Positions 47,104 through 55,994 of a stretch of 64,000 nucleotides of DNA are shown here, in pieces; positions within the stretch are counted from its first letter, which is position 1; each line of letters begins with the position of its first letter. This DNA comes from Prevotellaceae bacterium UBA1075 (GTDB lineage: Bacteria; Bacteroidota; Bacteroidia; Bacteroidales; Bacteroidaceae), in NCBI GenBank assembly GCA_002316015.1, contig DCCS01000044.1, positions 74,895 through 138,894 on the forward strand. The letters are read 5' to 3'. A model generated the notes under the pieces. That model had not been told where the DNA came from. It saw only the letters and a list, made by a program, of their open reading frames with translations, and ran no database searches. A program made the position numbers and the translations under genes.

Positions 47104-47571
47104 ATGAAAGGAAGAGGACACCTCACAGCGCGATACCGCCGGGTCGCCCGCATCATGCTGGTGGCAGCGCTCGCCATGATTGTGCACCTGGCCGTGCCAC
47201 ACCATCACCACGCCCGCCATGTGGCTCTGGTGTGCCTGCAAGCGCACCCCGGAGAGGCCAGTCCATCACATCCCCACTGCATAGGCAGCGAGCCTGGATG
47301 CCAGGCCGGGGATGCCGCCGACTGCCAGCCGTGTGACCCGTCGGGGCAGGGCGCACTGCGCCCGGCACACAGCCTGCCGCATGCGGGGGGCACGGCAAGA
47401 CCCTCCACACATTTCCCGAATGTTTTCCTCCCCGCGCCACATCCCACTTGCCCAAGCCGGCTTCCGGCCGGCAAGGGATTGCGCAAGTGCGGGATACCCT
47501 GTTCATACGGACTTCCGGAAGCCCCACACGGTCTCTTCTTTGGCCGGCGGGGGCCTCCATGCGGATGCTGA
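47104..47571 (+). CDS. Small His/Cys-rich protein at the head of the metal-efflux operon (DUF6769-like)
   Basis: 155-residue protein with one N-terminal hydrophobic segment (IMLVAALAMIVHLAV) followed at once by PHHHHARH. Further on come Cys-containing stretches (PGCQAGDAADCQPCD and KCGIPC). Such small proteins precede Cus-type efflux genes in Bacteroidetes (DUF6769 as I recall it). The His and Cys residues suggest metal binding in the periplasm. The ATG at 47104 lies only 5 nt after a GACCTTTG -7-like box (47091-47098), so the transcript is nearly leaderless. The gene is high in GC and its frame was checked by eye. Confidence 0.68.
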   Translation: MKGRGHLTARYRRVARIMLVAALAMIVHLAVPHHHHARHVALVCLQAHPGEASPSHPHCIGSEPGCQAGDAADCQPCDPSGQGALRPAHSLPHAGGTARPSTHFPNVFLPAPHPTCPSRLPAGKGLRKCGIPCSYGLPEAPHGLFFGRRGPPCGC

Positions 47572-47656
47572 CAACGCTTTGTCCACAGCAACACGGGACA
47601 AGTGTGCCTGACAGGCACACGCCCGTCACAACGTTCACATCCGTATCAAACCCAGT

Positions 47657-49168
47657 ATGAAAACCAATATCGTTTATCTGTCCGCCCTGCTGATTGCCGG
47701 GCTGTCGGTGTCGTGCGGAAAGCCACACACCGGGCACGGCAAGGACACGGACACCCACCAGGAGAAACTGGCGCTGGTCTCCTATGGTGCCTCCCTGGAG
47801 ATTTATTGCAAGACCGACCCTCTGGTGGCCGGCGAGAAGGCACAGGTGCTGCTGTATCTTACGCGCACGCAGGACTTCAAGCCACAGCCGCGCGCCGCCG
47901 TGTCCATCCGGCTCACCGGTGCGGGCAACCGCGTCCAGGCCCGCCGCGACTCACTTGACCGGCCTGGCATGTGTACCCTCACGCTCACCCCGCAAAAGGC
48001 GGGACAGGCGCGCCTGCTGGTGTCTGTGCGGACTGCCGGCGGGCAGCCAGAACAGGCGAGCATTCCCGTGACCGTGTATGCCAGCCACAGCGAGGGGCAG
48101 AAGGCCGCGCAGGAACAGGCCACGCACAGCGGCAACACGGTGACCTTCAGCAAGGAAATGGTGTGGAAATCGCAGTTCAGCACCGAGGTGTGCCGTCCTG
48201 TTCCCTTCGGGCCGGCACTCAGGGTAATGGCTCAGGTGGAGCCAGCCCAAGGCGAGGAGCGCGTGGTGGTGTCCGGCGTGCCGGGCATCGTGCGCATGGG
48301 AAGCACGCCACCCGTGGAGGGTATGGCTGTCCGTGCGGGACAGACCCTGCTCACCGTGGACGGAAACACCACCGCCGACGGAAACATGGGCGTGCGCCTG
48401 CAAGAGGCCGAGGCAGCCTACCTGCGCGCCAAGAGCGAACTGGAACGCAAGGAGCCACTGGCCAAAGAGCGCATCGTGACTCAAAGCGACCTGCAGGACG
48501 CGCGCGCGGAATATGCCACTGCAAAGGCACAGTGGGAGAATCTGAAACGGCTGTCCGGCAACGGCCGGCAGGCCGTGACTGCTCCCATAGCAGGCTATGT
48601 GGCACAACTAAACGTAAAGAACGGGCAGTATGTGGAGGCTGGCCAACCCCTGGCCAGCGTGTCCTCCACGCACTGGCTCACACTGCGCGCCCAGGTACCA
48701 CAGCAAGAGTGGCGCATGCTTCCACACATCCACGGCGCCAACATACGCATGGCCGGGGCGCGCACCGTCACCTCCCTGGACGAGCTGGACGGCAGCGTGC
48801 TGTCCTATGGCAGGCAGGTGAGCACGGACACACCGCTTGTGCCTGTACTCTTCCGCGTGCGATATACCCCAGACCTGCTGCCCGGCTCTTGGGTGGAGAT
48901 GTTCATACGGACAGAGACATCAGACCGCGCACTCACTGTTCCCGCCGAGGCTGTCATCGAGGAGATGGGCCTGTACTTCATATATGTGCAACTGACGCCC
49001 GAACTCTTTGAGAAGCGCGAGGTCACCCCGGGCGGCACCGACGGCAGGCGCGTCGAGGTGCTGTCAGGCATCCGTGACGGAGAGCGCGTGGTGGGAAGCG
49101 GCGCCATCCTGGTCAAGCTCACACAAGCGTCGGGCGGGGTTGACCCCCACGCCGGGCACATGCACTGA
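47657..49168 (+). CDS. cusB: Efflux RND periplasmic adaptor, CusB/CzcB type
   Basis: 503-residue membrane-fusion lipoprotein. The signal ends in the lipobox-like GLSVSCGKP. An N-terminal extra domain of about 130 residues is followed by the barrel-sandwich, alpha-hairpin (EAEAAYLRAKSELERKEPLA) and beta-barrel domains seen in CusB. The C-terminal DPHAGHMH and the N-terminal HTGHGKDTDTH carry metal-ligand residues. It links the CusA pump with the TolC channel in the periplasm. It follows the small His-rich protein by 85 bp and precedes cusA by 89 bp. Confidence 0.93.
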   Translation: MKTNIVYLSALLIAGLSVSCGKPHTGHGKDTDTHQEKLALVSYGASLEIYCKTDPLVAGEKAQVLLYLTRTQDFKPQPRAAVSIRLTGAGNRVQARRDSLDRPGMCTLTLTPQKAGQARLLVSVRTAGGQPEQASIPVTVYASHSEGQKAAQEQATHSGNTVTFSKEMVWKSQFSTEVCRPVPFGPALRVMAQVEPAQGEERVVVSGVPGIVRMGSTPPVEGMAVRAGQTLLTVDGNTTADGNMGVRLQEAEAAYLRAKSELERKEPLAKERIVTQSDLQDARAEYATAKAQWENLKRLSGNGRQAVTAPIAGYVAQLNVKNGQYVEAGQPLASVSSTHWLTLRAQVPQQEWRMLPHIHGANIRMAGARTVTSLDELDGSVLSYGRQVSTDTPLVPVLFRVRYTPDLLPGSWVEMFIRTETSDRALTVPAEAVIEEMGLYFIYVQLTPELFEKREVTPGGTDGRRVEVLSGIRDGERVVGSGAILVKLTQASGGVDPHAGHMH

Positions 49169-49257
49169 GCCTGTCTCACCAGGAGGGATGGGGTTGCAAG
49201 ATTTTGCGCCCCGACACTCCCACGACCCCATAACCTCACATATTCTCAGCCAAAGCA

Positions 49258-52200
49258 ATGAGTATCATCAACAATATCATACACTGTTCGCTCCACAACC
49301 GCTTGATGGTGCTGCTGGGAGCGTTGCTGGTGATTGCGGGGGGCTACTTCTCCTCACGCCAGATGGACATAGATGTGTTTCCCGACCTCACCGCCCCCAC
49401 CGTGGTGCTGATGACCGACACCCGTGGCATGACTGCCGAGGAGACCGAGCGGCTGGTCACCTTCCCCATAGAAACTGCCGTGAACGGCGCCACCGATGTG
49501 CGCCGCGTGCGCTCCACATCGCTCAACGGCTACTCATTCGTGTGGGTTGAGTTCAACTGGGGAACAGACATCTACCGAGCCCGGCAGACCGTCAACGAGA
49601 AGATGGTGGCCATGGGCGATGGACTGCCCGAGGGCATAACGCCGGTGATGGCTCCGCAGAGCAGCATCATGGGCGAGATACTGTTTGTGAGCATGCAGGC
49701 CGGTGACACCACCGGCATGATGGAACTGCGCACGCTGGCCGACTGGGTGGTGAAGCCTGCGGTCCTGGCCACGGGAGGAGTGGCACAGGTAACGGTGATA
49801 GGCGGTGACGTGAAAGAATACCAGGTACTGGCCGACGCGGCCAAGATGGATGCCTATGGCGTGACCATGGGCCAACTGGCCGACGCGGTCGCCGGACTCA
49901 GCCGGAACAGCACGGGCGGCGTGGTGCGCGAGCATGGAAACGAGTATGCGCTGCGGGGCATAGGGCGCACCAGTGACCTGGCCGACATGGCAGCCACGCT
50001 GGTCAAAAGCGCCGGCGGACAGCCTGTCACCGTGGGCGACGTGGCCCAGGTGCGCGTAGGAAGCGCGGTGCGCATGGGCATGGCATCACACAACGGGCAG
50101 CCCGCCATCATCCTGTCGATATCCAAACAGCCAAACATCAACACACTGGACGTGACCGAGAAGATAGAGCGCAACCTGCAGGACATCGCCAAGTCACTGC
50201 CAGCCGATGTGCATCTGAACACGCATGTGTTCCGCCAGGCCGACTTCATCGAGACCTCGGTGCACAACGTGGGACGCGCCCTGCTCGAGGGGGCGGTGTT
50301 TGTGGTCATCGTCCTCTTCCTGTTCCTGGGAAGTTTCCGCACCACCATCATCTCGGTGGTGGCCATTCCCGTGAGCCTGCTCGGAACGCTCATCGTCCTG
50401 CACGTCATGGGCCTGGATGTCAACACCATGACGCTTGGCGGCATGTGCATAGCCATCGGCTCGCTGGTGGACGATGCCATCATCGATGTGGAGAACGTCT
50501 ATAAACGGCTTCGCGAGAACCACCGCCTGCCTCGCGAGGAGCGCCGTCCCGCCATCCGCATTGTATTCGAGGCATCCTGCGAGATACGCTCGAGCATACT
50601 CAACGCGACCTTCATCATCATGGTTGCCTTTGTGCCCCTCTTCTTCCTTTCGGGCATGGAGGGCAGGATGCTCAAGCCCCTGGGGCTGGCTTACATCATC
50701 AGCCTGTTCATGTCGCTCATCGTGGCGATGACCCTTACGCCCCTGCTGTGCAACATGATGCTCACGGGCGACCGCTACCTGGGTGCCAACGAGCGCGACA
50801 GCCGCGTCACCTCGTGGCTCTCGCGCGGCTACTTCCGCTCGCTCGGCTGGGTGCTTGCCCACCACAGGGCTGTCATGGGCGGCATGCTGGCGGCGCTCGT
50901 GGTGTCCCTGGGCATGCTCCTGGGCATGGGAAACAGTTTCCTGCCCGAATTCAACGAGGGCAGCGCGGTGGTGTCGGCCGTGGCACAGCCAGGCGTGTCG
51001 CTGGAAGTGAACGACATGCTGGGCGACGCGCTTGAGGAGGAATTGCTCAAGGTGCCCGAGGTGTACGAGACCGCGCGGCGCACCGGACGCGGCGAACTGG
51101 ACGAGCACTCCCAGGCGACAAACAGTTCGGAGATAGAAGTGAGGTTCCACCTGGCCAACCGCCCGCGCGCCGAGGTGTTCAACGACATGCGGCACCGCAT
51201 GGCCTCGGTGCCGGGCGTGGTGTGCTCCATAGGCCAGCCACTGGGCCACCGCATCGACCACATGCTGTCAGGCACCAGGGCCAACATCGCCATCAAACTC
51301 TTCGGGAGCGACCTCAGCCGCATGTTTATGCTGGGCAACCAGATCAAGAACGCCATCGAGCCCATCGACGGACTGGTGGACGTGGCCGTGGAACAACAGA
51401 CAGAGACCCCACAGTTGCAGATCCGCGCACGCCGCCAGGCTCTCGCACAATACGGCATCACCATGCAGGACTTCAACCGCTATGTGGAACTGGCCTTCCC
51501 TGGAGCCGTCCTGGGCGACATCTACGAGGGACAGAGACGCTATGACCTCGTGCTCCGCCTGGACAGCAACTACACCGCCACAGCGCAGGAGGTGGGACGC
51601 TCGCTCATCGACACGGGCAACGGGCACAAGGTGGCACTGCAGGACGTGGCCGACATAGTCTCGGCCGGCGGCCCCGGAAGCATCTCGCGCGAGAACGTGC
51701 AGCGCAAGCTGGTGGTGCAGGCCAACGTGTCGGGCCGTGATGTGGGCAGCGCCGTCGAGGAGATACAACGCACCCTGGACAGGCAGTTGACACTGCCCGA
51801 GGGATACCGCATCGAGTACGGGGGGCAGTTTGAGAGTGCCAGGAGCGCGCGGCACACGCTGTTGCTTGCCACCTCCATAGCCATCCTGGCCATCTTCCTG
51901 CTGCTCTATGGCGAGTTCCACGAGGTCTCACTGTCACTCATCGTGTTGCTGGGCTTGCCCCTGGCTCTCATAGGGGGAGTGCTGGCGGTGCGCTTCACCT
52001 CGGGGGTCATCAGCATCCCGTCCATCATCGGGTTCATCACCCTGTTTGGCGTGGCCACACGCAACGGAATCCTGCTCGTGTCGAAATACCGCCACTTGCA
52101 GGAGCAGGGCACTCCGCTCCACGAGACGGTGCTCCACGGGTCAATTGACCGCCTCAATCCCATACTGATGACCGCCCTCACCTCGGCTCTCGCGCTCATC

Positions 52201-52368
52201 CCGCTGATAGTGAACCGGGACGAGCCCGGCAACGAGATACAGAGTCCAATGGCCATCGTGGTACTGGGCGGACTGGTGTCGTCCACCCTGCTCAACATCT
52301 ATGTGATGCCTGTCGTGTACCGCTGGTATGCCCTACGCAAGGAGCGGCACGACACGGCGCGGGCCTGA
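49258..52368 (+). CDS. cusA: CusA/CzcA-type RND heavy-metal efflux pump
   Basis: 1036-residue proton-driven inner-membrane transporter. It has the 12-helix RND pattern with the large periplasmic loops after TM1 and TM7, FPDLTAPTVVLMTDT and GMTAEETERLVTFPIE at the start, and NARHR-free HME-type blocks. The TM4 segment reads LGGMCIAIGSLVDDAIIDVE then NV, with the proton-relay Asp pair. This segment is nearer to the CusA (Cu/Ag) type than to the CzcA DFGxxVDG type, but the metal cannot be fixed from this alone. The order adaptor-pump-TolC is standard in Bacteroidetes. Confidence 0.94.
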   Translation: MSIINNIIHCSLHNRLMVLLGALLVIAGGYFSSRQMDIDVFPDLTAPTVVLMTDTRGMTAEETERLVTFPIETAVNGATDVRRVRSTSLNGYSFVWVEFNWGTDIYRARQTVNEKMVAMGDGLPEGITPVMAPQSSIMGEILFVSMQAGDTTGMMELRTLADWVVKPAVLATGGVAQVTVIGGDVKEYQVLADAAKMDAYGVTMGQLADAVAGLSRNSTGGVVREHGNEYALRGIGRTSDLADMAATLVKSAGGQPVTVGDVAQVRVGSAVRMGMASHNGQPAIILSISKQPNINTLDVTEKIERNLQDIAKSLPADVHLNTHVFRQADFIETSVHNVGRALLEGAVFVVIVLFLFLGSFRTTIISVVAIPVSLLGTLIVLHVMGLDVNTMTLGGMCIAIGSLVDDAIIDVENVYKRLRENHRLPREERRPAIRIVFEASCEIRSSILNATFIIMVAFVPLFFLSGMEGRMLKPLGLAYIISLFMSLIVAMTLTPLLCNMMLTGDRYLGANERDSRVTSWLSRGYFRSLGWVLAHHRAVMGGMLAALVVSLGMLLGMGNSFLPEFNEGSAVVSAVAQPGVSLEVNDMLGDALEEELLKVPEVYETARRTGRGELDEHSQATNSSEIEVRFHLANRPRAEVFNDMRHRMASVPGVVCSIGQPLGHRIDHMLSGTRANIAIKLFGSDLSRMFMLGNQIKNAIEPIDGLVDVAVEQQTETPQLQIRARRQALAQYGITMQDFNRYVELAFPGAVLGDIYEGQRRYDLVLRLDSNYTATAQEVGRSLIDTGNGHKVALQDVADIVSAGGPGSISRENVQRKLVVQANVSGRDVGSAVEEIQRTLDRQLTLPEGYRIEYGGQFESARSARHTLLLATSIAILAIFLLLYGEFHEVSLSLIVLLGLPLALIGGVLAVRFTSGVISIPSIIGFITLFGVATRNGILLVSKYRHLQEQGTPLHETVLHGSIDRLNPILMTALTSALALIPLIVNRDEPGNEIQSPMAIVVLGGLVSSTLLNIYVMPVVYRWYALRKERHDTARA

Positions 52369-52489
52369 TGTGCCGGGCACCACACGCATCCGCAAGCAAC
52401 ATCTCCAAGGCCAAGACCATGGTGGACAAGAGCCAGGAAGCGGCTTTCGATAACTATTCACCCCCCTTTCCGGGCAACAGATCAACATT

Positions 52490-53683
52490 ATGAGAAAAGA
52501 ACTGAGACAAGCCTTTTGTGTGCTCTGCATGGCACTCGCAATGCCGGGTTCCAGGGCACAGGACATTTACACCGGTCCCTTGAGGCTGGTGGAGGAGGGC
52601 AGCACAATGCTGCGCGCACTGCGCGAACAGGCACTGGCCCAGAAGGCGGCCAATCATGTGGGGCTCACGCCGCCAGACCCCGAAGTGGAGTTTGGCTACT
52701 TCTGGCCAAACCCTGTCACGGGAGGACGGCGCAAGGATGTGGATTTCACCCAGCAGTTTGACTTCCCTACCGCCTATGTGGAACGTGCCAGGCTGGCCAG
52801 GCAGCAAGACCGCGCCTGCGAACTGGATTATCTGAAACAACGCCAGCAACTGCTTCTGCAGGCCAAGCAGACCTGCGTGGAACTCGTATATCAAAACGCC
52901 CTGCACCATCTCTACAGCCAACAGGTCCAGTGGGCCAGGCAGTGGGCCGAGGCGTGCCGGCGCTCGTTGGACCAGGGCGCGACGGCCAAGATCGAGTACA
53001 ACAAGGCACTGCTCAACCTCACGGACATGGAGAGCCAGGCGCGCCAGGCGAGTGTCACACGCCAACAGTTGCAGGCCGCACTGGCCACACTGGCCGGAGG
53101 CAAGGAGATTGTGCTGGAGAGATCAGACTACGGCGGGGAGACCACCCTGCCACAGGACTTCGACACATGGTTTGCCCAAGCGGCCACAGCCAACCCCGAC
53201 CTGCAATACCTGGGAGCTCAGATGGAGGCAAGCCAGAGGCAGGTGAGAGTGGCACGGGCACAGGGACTGCCCAAATTGTCAGTAGGATATTCGGGCGAAC
53301 TGGTGCCTTCGCAGAATTACAATGGTGTCACCGTGGGCATGTCCATTCCGTTGTGGGAGAACAAGGGGCGTGTGCGGCAGGCGCGCGCCGAGGCCAATGC
53401 GGCAAAGTTGGCCGCCCAGGACGCACGGATCCAGTACTACACACAGTTACGCGGCCTCTACGAACAGGCGCGGCAACAGCAGCAAGACATCCGTGACCTG
53501 GAGAAATTGCTGGCAGGGAATGACAGCGAGGCTCTGCTGCGCCGCGCCTATGAAGGAGGGGAGATAACACTGCTCACCTTCCTTACCGAGAATGCCCACA
53601 GCCTGTCAGTCCGCACACGCCTGCTGGAAGCGAGGCGTGACTTGGAACTGACGCTCGCCTCCCTCAACGCCTTCTGCCTCTGA
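52490..53683 (+). CDS. TolC-family outer-membrane channel of the efflux system
   Basis: 397-residue secreted protein with a signal peptide ending near GSRAQ. It has the two outer-membrane efflux protein repeats, rich in Ala/Gln/Arg coiled coil (ARLARQQDRACELDYLKQRQ and ARQQQQDIRDLEKLLAG), with LSVGYSGELVPSQNYNG and VGMSIPLWENKGRVRQARAE between them. It is about 30 residues shorter than many CusC proteins but has no missing block I can see. It is 121 bp after cusA, and no promoter is visible. Confidence 0.92.
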   Translation: MRKELRQAFCVLCMALAMPGSRAQDIYTGPLRLVEEGSTMLRALREQALAQKAANHVGLTPPDPEVEFGYFWPNPVTGGRRKDVDFTQQFDFPTAYVERARLARQQDRACELDYLKQRQQLLLQAKQTCVELVYQNALHHLYSQQVQWARQWAEACRRSLDQGATAKIEYNKALLNLTDMESQARQASVTRQQLQAALATLAGGKEIVLERSDYGGETTLPQDFDTWFAQAATANPDLQYLGAQMEASQRQVRVARAQGLPKLSVGYSGELVPSQNYNGVTVGMSIPLWENKGRVRQARAEANAAKLAAQDARIQYYTQLRGLYEQARQQQQDIRDLEKLLAGNDSEALLRRAYEGGEITLLTFLTENAHSLSVRTRLLEARRDLELTLASLNAFCL

Positions 53684-54024
53684 ACGCGGACGGCACGGGC
53701 ACGCGGGCAGGGGAACTGCCCGGGAAGTCCAGGCGGCACACCACCCGGAAACGCGGATTGCGCGCATGGTGGCAACACATGCCACATGCGCACGCCAAGC
53801 CCACCGGGAGGGGCCGGAGAAGTGACTTCCCATCTAATTCGGCCACAGGATTCCTGTTGGCCTGTGGTCTCGGATGGTTTGCTTTCGGGCATGACTGGGG
53901 AACACCGGGGTGGTCAAGCCCCCTCTCCTGAGGAGAAATCACCACAAACAGGTCTGAAACAAGACGGGGAGAACAAGCCCCAGAAGGCTTGTCCACTTGT
54001 CCCGGCCCTGTGCCTGATGGGGGC
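53684..54024. other. Gene-free stretch between convergent operons
   Basis: No convincing gene. It holds small hairpins, CCACAGG/CCTGTGG at 53843-53867 and ACAAGCC/GGCTTGT at 53973-53992, but no clear T-tract terminator. Confidence 0.45.
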
Positions 54025-54498
54025 TTAATACTTGCGGAAGACCAGCGTAAGCGTGTCCGCGCTCGTGAGTACCATGCGGTCTGAATGGAGCGAGAGGATG
54101 CGGAAGCCCCCGTTGGCAGGAACGCCAAAGCGCGCAAGGTCGGCCAGGCTTACCAGGCTGTCCTTGGCCGAATAATATGTGGGATGATAGATGACGAGGC
54201 TGTCTGGGGTGTGTCGGAAGTAACACTGGTAATAGTGTCCACCATCATGGTAGTCGCGCAGGCGTATGAGCCGCAGTTGCACACTGTAAAAGATGCGGCT
54301 GTGCTTGTCCTTCACCACCCTGCCCTGCGCGTCGCGCCACTCCAGCAACTGCCACATGCCGCCCAGGTCGCCATTGTGGTCGCGCTTGTTCTCGCAGGAG
54401 CAAAGGCCCAGGCACAGGGCCAGGGCAAGCATGCACAGGCGGCGCTTGGCAGCACGCGGGCGGGATACGGGCAAGAAATGGAGTGTGGGGTGTGCCAT
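54025..54498 (-). CDS. Small lipocalin-like lipoprotein
   Basis: 157-residue protein. A basic N-terminus leads to a hydrophobic segment and a lipobox (LALCLGLCSCEN), then a single domain: GDLGGMWQLLEWRDAQGRVV, YYQCYFRHTPDSLVIY and VPANGGFRILSLHSDRMVL. The GxW start followed by beta-rich sequence is the pattern of lipocalin-like DUF4488/DUF5004 proteins. It lies 2 bp after wzi and is the last gene of the capsule operon on this strand. Its role in polysaccharide export is unknown. Confidence 0.72.
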   Translation of the reverse strand: MAHPTLHFLPVSRPRAAKRRLCMLALALCLGLCSCENKRDHNGDLGGMWQLLEWRDAQGRVVKDKHSRIFYSVQLRLIRLRDYHDGGHYYQCYFRHTPDSLVIYHPTYYSAKDSLVSLADLARFGVPANGGFRILSLHSDRMVLTSADTLTLVFRKY

Positions 54499-54500
54499 GA

Positions 54501-55994
54501 CTACTTCTTTTTGATAAGTCCGCTATAGGCCAGCGTAAGCATGCCACCATGGCTGCGGCCAAGGAGTGTCCCGGTGTTCAGCCCATAGGCCCCGGTCACG
54601 CGCAGTCCTGGAACGAGGCGCGGCTTCCATGTGACCTCGGCCAGCAGATAGTCGGCATGCATTGGGTCAAGCGTGGGATTGTGATAGGTGCCCAGCGTGC
54701 GCAGGTGCGTGTAGAGCATGCGCCAGCCCAGCCACGATGCCGGCTGGCCACGCAGTCCCAGGTGGTGTGCGTTCACGCGGTTGTAGTAGCAGCACAGCCG
54801 TCCGTCCTTGTTGTATATGGGCGAGAGGATGAGCGGGTTGCCCATCACGAAGCCCGCGTGCTGCCAGGCTCCATATACATGATTGTTGTAATACTCGTCT
54901 ATCCCGCTTATCTGCACGGGCAGGTTCTCGCGCGCGTCGTGATACACGGGCCCGCTCTGGTCCATCGTGCCCATGTGCTCATAGACGACCTTCGAGAGGA
55001 AGGGGTTGTGCGGAAGACTCACCTCCACACCCAGCAGATAATCCTTCCATCCATACTGCCAGAAGAGCTGGCTCTCGTCTTCAAAGTAATGCTCCATGTA
55101 GGCTGCCGCGCTCCAGCCATGCCCCCTCCAGTCGGCACGCAGATGCCAGGATCCCAGCATGTTGCCCTCGGCATTGGCAAAGTCACCATCGTCGGCATCG
55201 TTACCGCCAGGTATGACTGCGTGCCAGAGTGAACTGAAGCCGTGGAAGAGATTGCGGTGCGTATCCAGTTGCGACCAGTCATCGAGCCTCTGTCCCATGT
55301 TCCATCCTTCACCCCCAAACTGCGTGCTCATCTCCAGTCCGCCTGTGACAAGAAGCGGGAAGCGGCCCTCATTGCCGATGCGCAGCAGGAGTTTCTTGCT
55401 GTGGTAAAGCGAGCCTGTGGTGTACAGAAGTCCCCTGGCACCCGCCGTGGAGCGCTGCCAGCAGTTGTCGGTATAGGCTCCGAAGGCAAAGTGTGCCTTC
55501 AGCGAGAGCATGTGCCGCGTGCCGGGAATAGTCCAGAAGTCGGGCAGTTCCAGCCTCACCTGGGGCAGGGGGCGTGCGTTGATGCCTGTGGTCATGGCTC
55601 CGCTGCTGAGTGTGCCGTCCTTCAGTTCCAGTGGTCTCTCCTTCTGTCCCACGCTCAGCCTCAGGGTCTTCCATTGTGCCTCGGCATAGAGTTGCTGCAG
55701 GATGAAGTGGCTGTTCATGCCTGCGGCCACGGCCAGGTCGGCTCCATAGCCTATCCGCCAATGCCGGGCACTGTCGGCCCGTGTACCACGGATGACCGAG
55801 GCGCGTGCCAGGAAACTCCCGGTGTTGGGTGTGGCCAGTCCGTAGCGGTTGGCCGTGAACCAGAACGGGGCATGCTCACCATTGGAGGCCACGCCGCTCA
55901 TGCTGGCCTCATAACGCACATTCTCCCCCAGGCGGCCGACTTGCGCCAGAACCGCCATGGGGAGGATGCCTATGAACAGCAACAGTCGCCTCAC
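54501..55994 (-). CDS. wzi: Capsule assembly protein Wzi-like (outer membrane)
   Basis: 497-residue outer-membrane beta-barrel of the capsule assembly Wzi family, which anchors surface polysaccharide. The signal peptide is LLLFIGILPMAVLA. Family blocks include YEASMSGVASNGEHAPFWFT and ANRYGL near the N-terminus, alternating amphipathic strands throughout, and a C-terminal aromatic ending (YGLNTGTLLGRSHGGMLTL). The start is GTG at 55994, set directly after the wzc stop with no gap. This shows coupling and explains the non-ATG start. Confidence 0.88.
   Translation of the reverse strand: MRRLLLFIGILPMAVLAQVGRLGENVRYEASMSGVASNGEHAPFWFTANRYGLATPNTGSFLARASVIRGTRADSARHWRIGYGADLAVAAGMNSHFILQQLYAEAQWKTLRLSVGQKERPLELKDGTLSSGAMTTGINARPLPQVRLELPDFWTIPGTRHMLSLKAHFAFGAYTDNCWQRSTAGARGLLYTTGSLYHSKKLLLRIGNEGRFPLLVTGGLEMSTQFGGEGWNMGQRLDDWSQLDTHRNLFHGFSSLWHAVIPGGNDADDGDFANAEGNMLGSWHLRADWRGHGWSAAAYMEHYFEDESQLFWQYGWKDYLLGVEVSLPHNPFLSKVVYEHMGTMDQSGPVYHDARENLPVQISGIDEYYNNHVYGAWQHAGFVMGNPLILSPIYNKDGRLCCYYNRVNAHHLGLRGQPASWLGWRMLYTHLRTLGTYHNPTLDPMHADYLLAEVTWKPRLVPGLRVTGAYGLNTGTLLGRSHGGMLTLAYSGLIKKK

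Noticed and set aside
53786..54028. 80-codon plus-strand frame after the TolC gene
   Set aside because: No start signal or conserved pattern; it covers the hairpins between convergent operons.
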